Assembly (NCBI RefSeq): GCF_022760925.1
Contig: NZ_JAKTNT010000004.1
Location: 62,001-126,000, forward strand
Source of the DNA: Thermus hydrothermalis
GTDB taxonomy: Bacteria > Deinococcota > Deinococci > Deinococcales > Thermaceae
DNA: 64,000 bases
Reading direction: 5' to 3'
Positions within the stretch are counted from its first letter, which is position 1. Every line of letters starts with the position of its first letter. The notes beneath the pieces are model-generated. The model made no database searches. It saw only the letters and a list, made by a program, of their open reading frames with translations, and was not told where the DNA came from. Shown here in pieces: positions 1-9,571 of this stretch. Both the position numbers and the translations under genes were made by a program.

Positions 1-1311
1 GCGCATAAGGGCCCAGGGCACCTCGGTTTCCTCCCTAAAGGTTATCCCCCAGTCCGCCAGATACCGCCCCATAAAGTCCCGCTCGTGGGGCGTGGCGGTG
101 CGGTACCACCCCAGGGTGGTGTCGTTGTCGTGGGTGCCGGTGTAGACCACCACCCGCCCGTGCTCGGGGTAGTTGTGGGGGAGGAAAGGGTTTTCCATCC
201 CGTCGTCAAAGGCGAACTGCAACACCTTCATCCCGGGCAGACCAAAGCGGTCCCGCAAGGCCTCCACCTCGGGGGTGATGAAGCCCAGGTCCTCCGCCAG
301 GATGGGGACCCTTCCGAAGACCTCCCGGATGCGGGCGAAAAGCCTTTCCCCCGGGGCCTTGACCCAGCGCCCCTCCACCGCCGTGGGGCAGGAGGCGGGG
401 ATTTCCCAATAAGCCTCAAAGCCCCGGAAGTGGTCTATGCGCACCAGGTGGAAAAGCTCCAACGCCTTCCGCAAACGGGCGATCCAGAAGGAGAAGCCCT
501 CCCGTTCCAAAACCTCCCAGCGGTAAAGGGGGTTGCCCCAGCGCTGCCCGGTTTCCGAGAAGTAGTCCGGGGGCACCCCTGCCACCACCGTGGGCTTCCC
601 CGCCTCGTCCAGGTGGAACCACTCGGGGTGGGCCCAGACCTCGGCGGAGTCCTCGGCCACGAAGATGGGCATGTCCCCGATGAAGGCGATGCCCAAGGCC
701 TCGGCCTCCTCCTTGAGGGCGCCCCACTGGCGGAAAAAGAGCCACTGGGTGAAGGCGTGGAAGGCGATTTCCTCCGCCAAGGAAGCTTCCGCCTCCCTAA
801 GCGCCCGCTCCTCCCGCCTTCTCAGGGGGAGGGGCCAGGCGTTCCAAGGTAGGCCGCCGTGGTGGGCTTTGAGGGCCATGAAGAGGGCGTAGTCCCGGAG
901 CCACCAGGCCTCCTCCTCCCGGAAGCGGGCGAAGTCCTCCCGCTCCTCCGGGGAGGCCTTTTGGCGGAAGCCTTGGAAGGCCGCCCGTAGGGCGGGCCAC
1001 TTCCAGGCATAAAGGAGCCCGTAGTCCACCCTGCCCTCCGGGAAACCGGGGTCTTCCAGCCGGAGGAAGCCCCGCTCCGCCAGGGGCCTTAGGTCCACCA
1101 GGTAAGGGTTCCCGGCGAAGGCGCTAAAGGACTGGTAGGGGGAGTCGCCATAGCCCGTGGGGCCGAGGGGCAGAACCTGCCAGTAGCGGGCCCCGGCTCC
1201 CTTCAGGAAGCGGAGAAAGGCCCGGGCCTCTTCCCCCAACACCCCCACGCCCCAAGGGCCCGGAAGGCTCGTGGGGTGGAGGAGCAAACCGTAGGCGCGG
1301 GGTAGGTCCAT
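1..1311 (-). CDS. malQ: 4-alpha-glucanotransferase (amylomaltase), 3' end cut by window edge
   Basis: Cytoplasmic GH77 enzyme that transfers alpha-1,4-glucan segments between maltooligosaccharides and releases glucose. 437 codons are visible and remain open to the left edge; the family is about 500 residues, so some 60 C-terminal residues are missing. The N-terminus reads MDLPRAYGLLLHPTSLPGPW. Visible motifs are GDMPIF, VRIDHFRGFEAYW (the nucleophile Asp lies in RIDHF), AEDLG (acid/base Glu) and GTHDNDT. I recall near-identity to the Thermus aquaticus amylomaltase. The ATG at 1311 is chosen because a -10 box (TAGACT) ends 6 nt upstream, which implies a leaderless message. Confidence 0.96.
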   Translation of the reverse strand, partial: MDLPRAYGLLLHPTSLPGPWGVGVLGEEARAFLRFLKGAGARYWQVLPLGPTGYGDSPYQSFSAFAGNPYLVDLRPLAERGFLRLEDPGFPEGRVDYGLLYAWKWPALRAAFQGFRQKASPEEREDFARFREEEAWWLRDYALFMALKAHHGGLPWNAWPLPLRRREERALREAEASLAEEIAFHAFTQWLFFRQWGALKEEAEALGIAFIGDMPIFVAEDSAEVWAHPEWFHLDEAGKPTVVAGVPPDYFSETGQRWGNPLYRWEVLEREGFSFWIARLRKALELFHLVRIDHFRGFEAYWEIPASCPTAVEGRWVKAPGERLFARIREVFGRVPILAEDLGFITPEVEALRDRFGLPGMKVLQFAFDDGMENPFLPHNYPEHGRVVVYTGTHDNDTTLGWYRTATPHERDFMGRYLADWGITFREETEVPWALMR

Positions 1312-1317
1312 GCCCCC

Positions 1318-1323
1318 AGTCTA
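1318..1323 (-). promoter_or_regulatory. -10 box of leaderless malQ promoter
   Basis: On the minus strand TAGACT is followed by GGGGGC and then the ATG of malQ. The 6-nt spacing puts the transcription start at or next to the start codon. It lies in the 41-bp gap after the hbd stop codon. Confidence 0.6.
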
Positions 1324-1352
1324 CCCCCTACGTGGAAAGGCTTCCAGCCCCC

Positions 1353-2225
1353 CTAACCCACCTTGTTGCCCTTCTCGTCGTAGGTGTAAAAGCCCCGGCC
1401 CGCCTTGCGCCCCAAAAGCCCCGCCTGCACCATGCGGCGAAGGAGGGGCGAGGGGCGGTACTTGTCGTCTCCGAAGCCCTTATGGAGCACTTCCATGATG
1501 GCCAGGCAGGTGTCCAGGCCGATGAAGTCGGCAAGCTCCAGGGGCCCCATGGGGTGGTTCATCCCAAGGCGCATGATCCCGTCAATGGCCTCCTTGCTGG
1601 CCACCCCTTCCCGCAAGGCCTCTATGGCCTCGTTGATCATGGGCATGAGGAGGCGGTTGGAGATGAAGCCCGGGTAGTCCTGCACCTCCAAGGGGGTCTT
1701 CCCCATGCGCTTCGCCACCGCCACCACCACGTCCCGGGTTTCCGGGGCGGTGAGCTCCCCCCGGATCACCTCCACGAGCTGCATGAGGGGCACGGGGTTG
1801 AAGAAGTGCATGCCGATGAACCGCTCGGGCCGCCCGGAATAGCGGGCCAAGGCGGTGATGGGGATGGAGCTCGTGTTGCTGGCCAGGATGGCCTCGGGCT
1901 TGGCCAAGGTGGAGAGGCGCTCAAAGAGCCGCCGCTTCTCCCCTTCGTCCTCCACGATGGCCTCCACGATGAGGTCGGCCTCCTCGAGGGCCTCGAGGGC
2001 AAGGCTTGTCCGGATGCGGCCAAGGGTCTCCTCGTAGGCCTCCTGACTGAGGCGCCCCTTTTCCAAAAACTTCCCCAAGGAGCGGCGGATGGCGGCTAAG
2101 CCCCGTTCCAAGAAGCCCTCCGCCACGTCCACCAGCACCACCTCGTACCCCGCCTGGGCCGCCACCTGGGCGATGCCGCTTCCCATCTGGCCCGCCCCCA
2201 CCACGCCGATGGTCTTCACCTCCAT
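1353..2225 (-). CDS. hbd: 3-hydroxybutyryl-CoA dehydrogenase (3-hydroxyacyl-CoA dehydrogenase family)
   Basis: NAD(P)-dependent oxidation of (S)-3-hydroxyacyl-CoA to 3-oxoacyl-CoA, in beta-oxidation or butanoate metabolism. 290 residues is standard for the single-domain bacterial enzyme. The N-terminal Rossmann motif is [18 protein letters not shown] (residues 5-22). Middle motifs are [10 protein letters not shown] and [17 protein letters not shown], with the catalytic His in the HFFNP block. The C-terminal dimerisation part carries [16 protein letters not shown]. The reading frame stays open far upstream, but the ATG at 2225 directly precedes the Rossmann fold. The gene follows the EamA transporter by 17 nt and is probably cotranscribed with it. 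Confidence 0.93.
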   Translation of the reverse strand: MEVKTIGVVGAGQMGSGIAQVAAQAGYEVVLVDVAEGFLERGLAAIRRSLGKFLEKGRLSQEAYEETLGRIRTSLALEALEEADLIVEAIVEDEGEKRRLFERLSTLAKPEAILASNTSSIPITALARYSGRPERFIGMHFFNPVPLMQLVEVIRGELTAPETRDVVVAVAKRMGKTPLEVQDYPGFISNRLLMPMINEAIEALREGVASKEAIDGIMRLGMNHPMGPLELADFIGLDTCLAIMEVLHKGFGDDKYRPSPLLRRMVQAGLLGRKAGRGFYTYDEKGNKVG

Positions 2226-2242
2226 AGGCCACCTCTCGGGGG

Positions 2243-3103
2243 CTATTTTACGCCCCGGAGGTTCACCAAGAGGACGCCCAAAAGGGCAAGCCCCCCGCCC
2301 ACCAGGGAAAGGGGGGAAGGCACCTCGCCAAGCCAGAGGTAGGCGATGAGGAGGGCCAAGAGGGGGGAGAGGTAGAGGAAGGAGGAGAGCCTCGAGGCCG
2401 GCGTACGGGAAAGGGCGTAGGTCCAGGTGAGGTAGGCCAAGGCCCCGGGAAACACCCCCAGGTACAAGGCGGCCCAAAGGGCCGGCCTGGGCGCTTCCCT
2501 TAGGGCCTCGCCCAACCCCGGGAGGAAGGCCAAAAGGGGCAGGGTGCCCAGGACCAAGGTGTAGACCGTCATCTCCTCGCTCCGGTAGCGGGCGAAGAGG
2601 GGCTTTTGCAGGACGAAGTAGAAGGAGGTGGCCAGGGCGGAAAGCAGGATGAGGAACGCCCCCGGGCTGAAGGCCACCCCACCCCCCTCCCCTAAGGCGA
2701 TGAGGCCCGAGCCCAGAAGGGCTAGGCCCAAGCCCAAGACCCCGAGGGGCCTGAGCCTTTCCCCCAGGAAGAAGTAGGAGAGGATGGCGGTGAAGACCGG
2801 CCCGGTGGCGATGAGGAGGCTCGCCGCCCCGGCGCTCACCGTGAGCTCCCCGTAGACCAAGGCGGTGTGGTAAAGGGTGATGCCCAGGAAACCCAGGAGG
2901 AAAAGCCGGGGCAGGTCCTCCCGCCTGGGCGGGCGTAGGCCCCGGAGGCGGGCGTACAAGAGGAGCACGCCCCCCGCCACGAGGAAGCGGAGGAGCACGA
3001 GGTGCCCCGGGGCGAAGCCCTGAAGCCCGGCCCGGATGCCGGCGAAGGCGCTCGCCCAAAAGAGGATGGTGAGAAGCGCCGCCCCTAAGGCCCTAGGCTC
3101 CAT
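2243..3103 (-). CDS. EamA/DMT-superfamily permease
   Basis: 286 residues forming about ten hydrophobic helices arranged as two EamA repeats, the usual length and layout of a drug/metabolite transporter. The first repeat begins with [20 protein letters not shown] and the second near [20 protein letters not shown]. Substrate cannot be inferred; family members export amino acids, metabolites or drugs. The start overlaps the end of the active M16 peptidase by 11 nt, indicating translational coupling. Export of peptide-derived compounds would fit that context but is speculation. Confidence 0.9.
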   Translation of the reverse strand: MEPRALGAALLTILFWASAFAGIRAGLQGFAPGHLVLLRFLVAGGVLLLYARLRGLRPPRREDLPRLFLLGFLGITLYHTALVYGELTVSAGAASLLIATGPVFTAILSYFFLGERLRPLGVLGLGLALLGSGLIALGEGGGVAFSPGAFLILLSALATSFYFVLQKPLFARYRSEEMTVYTLVLGTLPLLAFLPGLGEALREAPRPALWAALYLGVFPGALAYLTWTYALSRTPASRLSSFLYLSPLLALLIAYLWLGEVPSPLSLVGGGLALLGVLLVNLRGVK

Positions 3104-4313
3104 GGGGCACGACCAGATAGTAGAGGCCCCGGTCCAAGAGCCCCTCCTCCAAGAGGGCGTTCACCTCCCTAGCGGATACCCGGCCAATCCGCTCCTTGAG
3201 CTCCCCCAGGGAGAGGTAGCGGCCGGTGTAGAGGTACTCCATCCCCAGGTGGAAGAGCCGGCCCATGGGGGTCTCCCCGGCGAAGACCAAGGCGGTGGCC
3301 AAGGGGGTCTTGGTCCTTTCCACCTCCTCCTCCCCCACCCCTTCCCGCCGCAGACGGGAAAGCTCCTCCTCTAGGGCCGCGAGGACGCTTTCCTTGTTCT
3401 CGGGGTCCGCCTGCACGTAGGCGTGGAAGAAGCCCGCCCTATCCGCCTCCTCGTGGCCGAAGGAGGCCACCTCCGCCAAGCCCCGGTCCACCAAGGCAAA
3501 GTGCAGCCTCCCCGAGCCCTCCTCCCCCAAGAGATGGGCCAGGACCTGGGCGGCAAAGCGGCTTTCCTCCTGGTAGGCCACCCCGGGGAATAGCCCCACC
3601 AGGTAAAGCGCCCGGGCCTTCTCGTAGGGGCGCTCCTCCACGCCCAAGGCCGGGCTAAGGGGAGGGTAGGTCCTTTCCGCCTCGCCTTGGGGCCAGTCCG
3701 CCGTGAGGGCCTCCGCCTCCTCCAGAAGCCTCGCAAAGTCCACCCTGCCCGTGGCGGCCAGAACCATGTTCTTGGGAAGGTAGCGCCTTTGGTGGTAGGC
3801 GGCCATCTGGTCCCGGGTGAGGGCGGTGATGCTCTCCACCGTGCCCAAGACGCTATTCCCCAAGGGGTGGCCCTGGAAGAAGCGGGCCCGGGCCCAGTCG
3901 TAGGCCATGAACCCGGGGCGGTCCTGGTAGCGGGCGATCTCCTCCAGGATGACCTTCATCTCCGTGTCAAAGTCCTCCTGGCGGAGGGCGGGCCGCAGGA
4001 GCTTGGAGAAGAGGGCAAGAAGCTCAAAGGCGAACTCCGGCAACACCGCCCCGTAGTAGACCGTGGCCTCCTCCGAGGTGAAGGCGTTGTACTGGGCCCC
4101 CAGGCGGTCAAAGGCCAGGTTCACGGAAAGGGCGTCCATCCCCTCGGGCCCCTTGAAGACCATGTGCTCCAGGAAGTGGCTGACCCCGCTTTCCTCCTCC
4201 CGCTCGTCCCGGGCCCCCGTCCTCACGAAGTAGCCCAAGGCCACGCTGCGGGCCTCGGGCAGGACTTCGGCGATGACCTTAAGGCCGTTCTTTAGCTCCG
4301 CTTCACGAAACAT
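3093..4313 (-). CDS. M16-family zinc peptidase, catalytic subunit
   Basis: Processing-peptidase-type zinc protease of 406 residues, the usual M16B length. The inverted zinc motif HFLEH lies at residues 46-50, and the downstream [10 protein letters not shown] segment supplies the likely third ligand Glu. Two tandem M16 domains are visible, the second starting around residue 200 ([11 protein letters not shown]). The start overlaps the end of the inactive M16 partner by 11 nt (4303-4313). The arrangement corresponds to the T. thermophilus M16 pair known from structural genomics, and M16B enzymes often work as an active/inactive heterodimer. Physiological substrates are unknown. Confidence 0.94.
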   Translation of the reverse strand: MFREAELKNGLKVIAEVLPEARSVALGYFVRTGARDEREEESGVSHFLEHMVFKGPEGMDALSVNLAFDRLGAQYNAFTSEEATVYYGAVLPEFAFELLALFSKLLRPALRQEDFDTEMKVILEEIARYQDRPGFMAYDWARARFFQGHPLGNSVLGTVESITALTRDQMAAYHQRRYLPKNMVLAATGRVDFARLLEEAEALTADWPQGEAERTYPPLSPALGVEERPYEKARALYLVGLFPGVAYQEESRFAAQVLAHLLGEEGSGRLHFALVDRGLAEVASFGHEEADRAGFFHAYVQADPENKESVLAALEEELSRLRREGVGEEEVERTKTPLATALVFAGETPMGRLFHLGMEYLYTGRYLSLGELKERIGRVSAREVNALLEEGLLDRGLYYLVVPHGA

Positions 4314-5517
4314 GGCTCACCTCCCCCAGGAGCCCCACCCAAGGGTTCCGGTAGGGGTGCTCCCGCAAGAAGCGGTTCACCGCCTCGAGGCCCGTCCCAG
4401 CGATGGCCGCCTCAATCTCCGCCAGGGGGCGCACCCGCCCCAGGTAGAAGAGGTCCCGGGCCATGGAGGCGGCCCGGCTCCGGATGGACTCGTCCGCCAG
4501 GACCAAGGCGGTCTTCAGGCCCACCTTGGCCCGGGCGAGCTCCTCCTCCTCCACGCCTTCCTGTAGGCGCTCCATCTCCCTTAGCATCACCGCCAGGGTC
4601 TCCCCCGCCCTCTCCTTGCTGGTCCCGGCGTAGGCCATGAGGAGGCCCTGGCCCCTCACCCCGGCGGGGAAGGCGGAGACGGCGTAGACCAGGCCCCGCT
4701 TCTCCCGCACCTCCGTGAAGAGGCGGCTAGCCATGCCCCCCGAGAGGACCTCCAGGGCGAGCCTCGCCGCGTAGAAGTTGGGGTCTTCCGGCCCCACGTC
4801 GGGGTAGGCCAAGCCGATCTGCACCTGGGCCGTGGGCCTGTCCAGGGCGAAGCGGTGGGGCTCGGAGAGCCTGGGGGTAGGGTAAAAGGCCTCCTCCCCC
4901 TCCCAGGCCAAAAGGGGCTCGAGGGCCGCCAAGAGCCTCTCCCAGGAAACCCCCCCCGCCACCGCCAGGATGGCCCCCTTGGGGGTGTAGCGCCTACGGA
5001 AGTCCTCCCGCACCGCCTCGGGGCTCGCCCCCTTCAGGCTCTCCTCCTCCCCCAAGGGGTCGCGCCCGTGGGGGGAGAGGAAGACGTGGCGGCGAAGCTC
5101 GGAGAAGAGCTTCCGCGCCGGTTGGTCCTCCTGGGAAAGGAGGGCCTGAAGGGCCACGCTCCGCACCGCCTCAAACCCCTCCTCGGGGAGGCGGGGGCGG
5201 GTGAGGAGGAGGGCGTAGAGGCGGAAGACCTCCTCCAGCACCTCGGGCAGGAAGGCGGCGGCGAAGGCGGTGTACTCTAGCCCCGCCCCGCTACTCCGCC
5301 GCACCCCCAAGGCGTCCAGCGCCTCCGCCAGGCCCCGGGCGTCCAGCTCCCCTGCCCCTTTCCAAAGCCACCCCTCCAGGAGGGTGCTCGCCCCCAAAAG
5401 CCCCTCGGGCTCGTTCACCGCCCCGGCGGGGACCAAAAGTTGGAAGGCCACCCCTGGGTAGTCCCTTTCCTCCAGGGCCAGGAGGAGGCCATTCGGCAGT
5501 CGCTCCACGCGGCTCAC
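4303..5517 (-). CDS. M16-family peptidase, non-catalytic partner subunit
   Basis: 404 residues from GTG 5517, with the M16 fold but without the zinc site. Where the partner has HFLEH this protein reads TLLEG (residues 45-49), so both zinc histidines are missing and only the Glu remains. The C-terminal half keeps EKRGLVYAVSAF, resembling the Arg/Tyr substrate-contacting motif of non-catalytic M16B subunits. It very likely pairs with the protein encoded at 3093-4313. The frame remains open upstream, but GTG 5517 begins SRVERLPNGLLLALEE, the usual N-terminal strand, and a TACCCT -10 box ends 7 nt upstream. Only 15 bp separate it from divergent recG. Confidence 0.93.
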   Translation of the reverse strand: MSRVERLPNGLLLALEERDYPGVAFQLLVPAGAVNEPEGLLGASTLLEGWLWKGAGELDARGLAEALDALGVRRSSGAGLEYTAFAAAFLPEVLEEVFRLYALLLTRPRLPEEGFEAVRSVALQALLSQEDQPARKLFSELRRHVFLSPHGRDPLGEEESLKGASPEAVREDFRRRYTPKGAILAVAGGVSWERLLAALEPLLAWEGEEAFYPTPRLSEPHRFALDRPTAQVQIGLAYPDVGPEDPNFYAARLALEVLSGGMASRLFTEVREKRGLVYAVSAFPAGVRGQGLLMAYAGTSKERAGETLAVMLREMERLQEGVEEEELARAKVGLKTALVLADESIRSRAASMARDLFYLGRVRPLAEIEAAIAGTGLEAVNRFLREHPYRNPWVGLLGEVSHVS

Positions 5518-5524
5518 AGGCCTA

Positions 5525-5530
5525 AGGGTA
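5525..5530 (-). promoter_or_regulatory. -10 box, leaderless promoter of the M16 operon
   Basis: Minus-strand TACCCT followed by 7 nt (TAGGCCT) and then GTG 5517. It sits inside the 15-bp divergent gap and abuts the recG start codon, so promoters for the two directions must overlap. Confidence 0.5.
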
Positions 5531-5532
5531 TC

Positions 5533-7839
5533 ATGGGGAGCGTGAGGGAAGGGGAACTTAAGGAAAGGCTTCTCAGGCCCCTTCTTCGCGAGCTCAAGGA
5601 CGGGGCCCAGGACCGGGTGGTGGTGGGGGGCCTGGAGAGCCTGATAGCGAACCTGGCCCGGCCCTTCCCCGAGGTCCAGCGGCTCTTCCAGGGCTACGGG
5701 GCCAAAACCCCGGAAGCGCGGAAAGAGGTCTTGGAAGCCGCCATCCGCCTTCTCCAGGACGGCCTTTCCCAGGAGAAGCCCACGCCTCCCCCTTCCCGCC
5801 TGGGCCTCGAGGAGCCCGCCCACCGCCTCGCCCCCCCGCAAAGCCGCAAGAAGCTCTCCGAGCTCGGCCTCCACGCGGTGCGGGACGTCCTCCAGTACTA
5901 CCCCCGCCGCTACGAGGACCGCCGCACCCTCCCCGGGGTGCGCTTTCTGGAGGACGGCAAGAAGGCCACCTTGCAGGTGAAGGTGCTTAGCAAGGAGCTC
6001 ATCAAGACCCCCAAGAAGGGCATGCAGGTGGTGCAGGTGAAGGCCCAGGACGCCTGGGGCTTCCGCCTCACCCTGGTCTGGTTCAATCAGCCCTGGGTCC
6101 TCTCCCAAATAGAGGAAGGCACCACCCTGATCGTCACGGGCCGTGTGCAACGGCGGGGAGGCGTGCAGCTTTTCGTGGAGCACTTTGAGGACGAGGGCAC
6201 CGAGTCCCTCTCCACCGGGCGCATCGTCCCCATCTACCCCGCCAAGGAGGGGATCAGCCAGGCCTTCCTCCGGCGCACGGTCCACCGGGCCCTGGAACTT
6301 GCCCTGCCCCTTCCAGACCCTTTGGGGCCCTACCGGGAGGCGGAGGGCCTAGAGGACTACAGCAAAGCCCTCAAAAACATCCACTTCCCCGAGGACGAGG
6401 AGGCCCTTAAGCGGGCCCTCCTGCGGCTCAAGTTTGACGAGTACCTCCTTTTGGAACTGAAGGCCCTTTTGGACGCCGGGGGAATGGTCCTGGGCCGGAG
6501 CTTCCGGGTGGAGGAGGCCTGGGTGGAAACCTTCAAGAAGGCCCTCCCCTTCCCCCTCACCCGGGCCCAAGAAAGGGTCATGGGGGAGATCGCCGAGGAC
6601 ATGCAAAGCCCGAGGCAGATGGCCCGCCTCCTCCAGGGGGACGTGGGCTCGGGGAAGACGGTGGTGGCGGCCTTCGCCCTCTTTTTGGCGGCGCAAAACG
6701 GGGCCCAAGGGGCCCTCATGGCCCCCACGGAGATCCTGGCCCGGCAGCACTTCCAAAACCTCACCCGCTACCTCTTCCCCTTGGGGGTGCGGGTGGAGCT
6801 CCTTCTGGGCTCCATGAGCCCCAAGGAGAAGGAGGCGGCCATCGGGCGCCTGGCGGCGGGGGAGGCCCAGGTGGCCGTGGGCACCCACGCCCTCATCCAG
6901 GAGGGGGTGGCCTTCCGGGACCTTGGCCTCGCCGTGGTGGACGAGGAGCACCGCTTCGGCGTCCTCCAACGGCGGGCCCTCCTCAAGATGGCCCGGGTGC
7001 CCCCCGACGTCCTGGTCATGTCCGCAACCCCCATCCCCCGCTCCCTGGCCCTCACCCTCTACGGGGACCTGGAGGTGAGCGTCCTGGACGAGATGCCCCC
7101 GGGCCGCACCCCGGTAAAGACCAAGGTCCTCCCCCACCGCCTCCGCCTCCAGGCCTACGCCTTCGCCCGGGAGGAGGTGCGAAAGGGCCACCAGGTCTTT
7201 GTGGTAGCCCCGGCCATTGAGGAGAACGAGGAACTGGACCTGAAGGCGGCGAAAACCCTCTACGAGGAGCTCAAAGCCCTCCTCCCCGAGGTGCGCATGG
7301 CCCTCCTCCACGGCAAGATGCCCGCCCGGGAGAAGGAGGAGGTGATGGAGGCCTTCCGCCAGGGGGCCTTTGACCTCCTGGTATCCACCACGGTGATTGA
7401 GGTGGGGGTGGACATCCCCAAGGCCACCCTCATCATCGTGGAGAACGCCGAGCGCTTCGGCCTGGCGCAACTCCACCAGCTAAGGGGCCGAGTAGGCCGG
7501 GGGGGATTACCGGGCTACGCCATCTTCCTGGCGGGGGAGGCGAGCCAGAAGACCCTGAAGCGGCTTCGGGTCTTGGAGGAGTCCACCGATGGCTTCTACA
7601 TCGCCGAGATGGACCTGAAGCTAAGGGGCCCGGGGGAGCTTAGGGGCACGCGGCAGTCGGGCTACCCCGAGCTCAAGCTCGGCGACCTGGCGGAGGACAC
7701 GGGGATCATTGAGCGGGCCCGGGCCCTGGCCAAGCGGATCCTCGAGGCCGACCCGGACCTCTCCCGGCCCGAGCACCAGGCCCTGAAGGAGGAGCTCAGG
7801 GCCCAGGCGGCGCGCATCGGCTTTAGGGAAGTGATCTGA
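5533..7839 (+). CDS. recG: ATP-dependent DNA helicase RecG
   Basis: Branch-migration helicase that reverses stalled replication forks and remodels Holliday junctions. 768 residues. A wedge/OB domain covers roughly residues 130-280. Walker A is LLQGDVGSGKT around residue 367, the DEEH box is VVDEEHRFGVLQRRAL, motif III is VMSATPIPRSLALT, and motif VI is LHQLRGRVGRGG. The C-terminal part carries the RecG-specific DLKLRGPGELRGTRQSG. A longer frame starts at 5440 but would overlap the divergent M16 gene, so ATG 5533 is preferred. The stop overlaps the next start (TGATG). Confidence 0.97.
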   Translation: MGSVREGELKERLLRPLLRELKDGAQDRVVVGGLESLIANLARPFPEVQRLFQGYGAKTPEARKEVLEAAIRLLQDGLSQEKPTPPPSRLGLEEPAHRLAPPQSRKKLSELGLHAVRDVLQYYPRRYEDRRTLPGVRFLEDGKKATLQVKVLSKELIKTPKKGMQVVQVKAQDAWGFRLTLVWFNQPWVLSQIEEGTTLIVTGRVQRRGGVQLFVEHFEDEGTESLSTGRIVPIYPAKEGISQAFLRRTVHRALELALPLPDPLGPYREAEGLEDYSKALKNIHFPEDEEALKRALLRLKFDEYLLLELKALLDAGGMVLGRSFRVEEAWVETFKKALPFPLTRAQERVMGEIAEDMQSPRQMARLLQGDVGSGKTVVAAFALFLAAQNGAQGALMAPTEILARQHFQNLTRYLFPLGVRVELLLGSMSPKEKEAAIGRLAAGEAQVAVGTHALIQEGVAFRDLGLAVVDEEHRFGVLQRRALLKMARVPPDVLVMSATPIPRSLALTLYGDLEVSVLDEMPPGRTPVKTKVLPHRLRLQAYAFAREEVRKGHQVFVVAPAIEENEELDLKAAKTLYEELKALLPEVRMALLHGKMPAREKEEVMEAFRQGAFDLLVSTTVIEVGVDIPKATLIIVENAERFGLAQLHQLRGRVGRGGLPGYAIFLAGEASQKTLKRLRVLEESTDGFYIAEMDLKLRGPGELRGTRQSGYPELKLGDLAEDTGIIERARALAKRILEADPDLSRPEHQALKEELRAQAARIGFREVI

Positions 7840-8615
7840 TGCGGGCCCTCCCCCACCCCCTCCTCCCCGCCTTCGCCTCGGAAGGGGGGGTGCTCCGGGC
7901 CAAGGCCCTCAGGGACTACCTCCTGGCCCTCGGGGAAACCTACGCCCGCTACGCCCCCCTGCCCCAGGTGACCCTCTACGTCCTCTCGGAAAAGGACTGG
8001 CGGGCCCGGGTTCCCTACCCCTATGGCCTCCCCTTCCAGCATGCGGGAAAGGAGGGGCTCGCCCTCTATGCGCCCTTGACCTACCCGGAAAGGCTCCTCC
8101 ACCGCCTGCGGGAAGCCCTCTTGCCCTTGGGCCCCCCGCCCGGGGAGATCCCCGCCTTCTTGGACCTCAACCTGGGGCACGAGTACGCCCACGCCGTGCA
8201 GGTGGCCTGGCGGCTCCGCACCGGGGCCAGGTGGCTGGACGAGTTCTTCGCCAACTACCTCTTCCTCCTGGCCCTGAAGGAGGCCTGGCCCCACCTGGCG
8301 GAAAACCTCCTCGCCTGGTGCCGCTACCTCGCCCGCCTGGCACCCCCCAAAACGAGCCTTTCCGCCTACGAGAGAAGGCGGGGGGGGTTGGCGGGGGCGC
8401 TTTGGTTCCAGGCCCAGTTCACCCTAAAGGCGGAAGCGCTCCTCCGGGAAGACGGCGACCGGCTCCTCAAAACCTTTTTGGCGGCGGCCCCCCTGGACCG
8501 GAGGAAGGGCCACCGCCTCCTTTTGGCGCTCTACCCCGGGCTAAAGGACTGGTTCGCCGGCTTCGGCCTCAAGGCCGCACCCGAGGGGACGCCTTCCCCT
8601 CCGCCAACCCCCTAA
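7839..8615 (+). CDS. putative HEXXH zinc metallopeptidase
   Basis: 258 residues that I do not recognise by name. It contains HEYAH at residues 114-118 in NLGHEYAHAV, and a Glu at 135 in WLDEFFANYLF. That spacing (about 17-20 residues) resembles gluzincin-type zinc peptidases, so a zinc-dependent hydrolase is the best guess. No clear signal peptide or membrane segment is visible, so it is probably cytoplasmic. It is coupled to recG through a TGATG overlap. Its last 47 nt overlap the 3' end of the convergent pectinacetylesterase-like gene. Any link to DNA repair rests only on gene order. Confidence 0.75.
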   Translation: MRALPHPLLPAFASEGGVLRAKALRDYLLALGETYARYAPLPQVTLYVLSEKDWRARVPYPYGLPFQHAGKEGLALYAPLTYPERLLHRLREALLPLGPPPGEIPAFLDLNLGHEYAHAVQVAWRLRTGARWLDEFFANYLFLLALKEAWPHLAENLLAWCRYLARLAPPKTSLSAYERRRGGLAGALWFQAQFTLKAEALLREDGDRLLKTFLAAAPLDRRKGHRLLLALYPGLKDWFAGFGLKAAPEGTPSPPPTP

Positions 8616-9555
8616 GCCAGTCCAGGAAGCTCACCTCCCCCACCTTCAAGGTGTAGAGCTCGGGCCTCGGCAGGATGCAGTGCTGGCCCCCCGGGGCCAG
8701 GTAGAAGGTGTAGTTCTCCGCCTGGGCCGGACGGAGCACCGCCTCCTGGGCTTTCAGGGCCCATTCCCGGGCGGTGGCCTCGGAGGGGGTGGCCTCGCCC
8801 TTCATGAGGGCGTAGAAGAAGATCTGCGTACCGTCCAGGACGGCGGTGTACTGGGCGATGACCGCCTTCGGGTAGGCCCGGGCCAAGGCCAGGTAGATCT
8901 CCGCAACCTCGGGGTTCGGGGCGAGGCCGGGGAGCTCGGGCAACCGGGGGTTCCAGCGGGCGAACCCCGGGAAGCCCTCCGTGCGCACCCCCACCCCGGC
9001 GTCCCCGCAGACCGCCACCTGGGCGTTTTTATAGGTGGCAAGCACCTTGTCCGCCCAGAAGACCGCCCCGTAGGCCCCGGCGCTACACCCGGTCACGAAG
9101 ACCCGCTCCGGGTTGGTGTGGTTCTTGAAAAGGTACTCCAGCACCGCCTGCACGTTCCGCGCCCCCTGGTGGTGCACCCGGTAGCCCCCGTAGTCCACCG
9201 TGGCCCTGCCCACGTGGAGGTCCCCGGTGCAGTAGGGGACGAAGACGTGGGTCCAGCCGTAGAAGGGGTTCGCCACGCTCAGGCGGTTATAGATGCCCTG
9301 GGCGAGGGCGAGCTCTTGCGTGTCCACCCGCTTGCGGTAGGTGCGGCTTTCCGGGCCGCAGGTGGCGGCGTCCCAGCAGGCCCCGCCCCCTTGAAAGTCC
9401 AAGACCACCTTCTTCGGGTCCCCCGGGCTCACGTAAAAGCGGTAGGGGGAGCCGTCGGCGCAAACCCCGCCCGGCACCTCCACCGCCTGCCAGAGGGCAA
9501 GCCCCTGGGCCAAGGCCAAACCCAAAAGCCAAAGGAGGGCTAGAAGCCGCTTCAT
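8569..9555 (-). CDS. secreted pectinacetylesterase/Notum-family hydrolase
   Basis: 328 residues from ATG 9555. Residues 1-16 (MKRLLALLWLLGLALA) form a signal peptide, so the enzyme should be exported. The body has LDFQGGGACWDA (oxyanion region), several cysteines, and the nucleophile motif VTGCSAGAYG. This combination matches the alpha/beta-hydrolase family that includes plant pectinacetylesterases, animal Notum and related bacterial esterases. A second ATG 45 nt further upstream is disfavoured because GGAGGTG sits 6 nt before 9555 and a full promoter lies just beyond. Substrate is unknown; ester hydrolysis on a polysaccharide or lipid is likely. Confidence 0.88.
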   Translation of the reverse strand: MKRLLALLWLLGLALAQGLALWQAVEVPGGVCADGSPYRFYVSPGDPKKVVLDFQGGGACWDAATCGPESRTYRKRVDTQELALAQGIYNRLSVANPFYGWTHVFVPYCTGDLHVGRATVDYGGYRVHHQGARNVQAVLEYLFKNHTNPERVFVTGCSAGAYGAVFWADKVLATYKNAQVAVCGDAGVGVRTEGFPGFARWNPRLPELPGLAPNPEVAEIYLALARAYPKAVIAQYTAVLDGTQIFFYALMKGEATPSEATAREWALKAQEAVLRPAQAENYTFYLAPGGQHCILPRPELYTLKVGEVSFLDWLRGLAEGKASPRVRP

Positions 9556-9571
9556 TTCCACCTCCGCCCCC

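Noticed and set aside
1353..3059. 568-codon fusion of hbd with upstream sequence
   Set aside because: The extra N-terminal part is an out-of-frame reading of the EamA gene; the Rossmann fold begins right after ATG 2225.
4303..6285. 5'-extended M16 frame running across recG
   Set aside because: The extension is antisense to recG and lacks protein-like composition; GTG 5517 with its -10 box explains the start.
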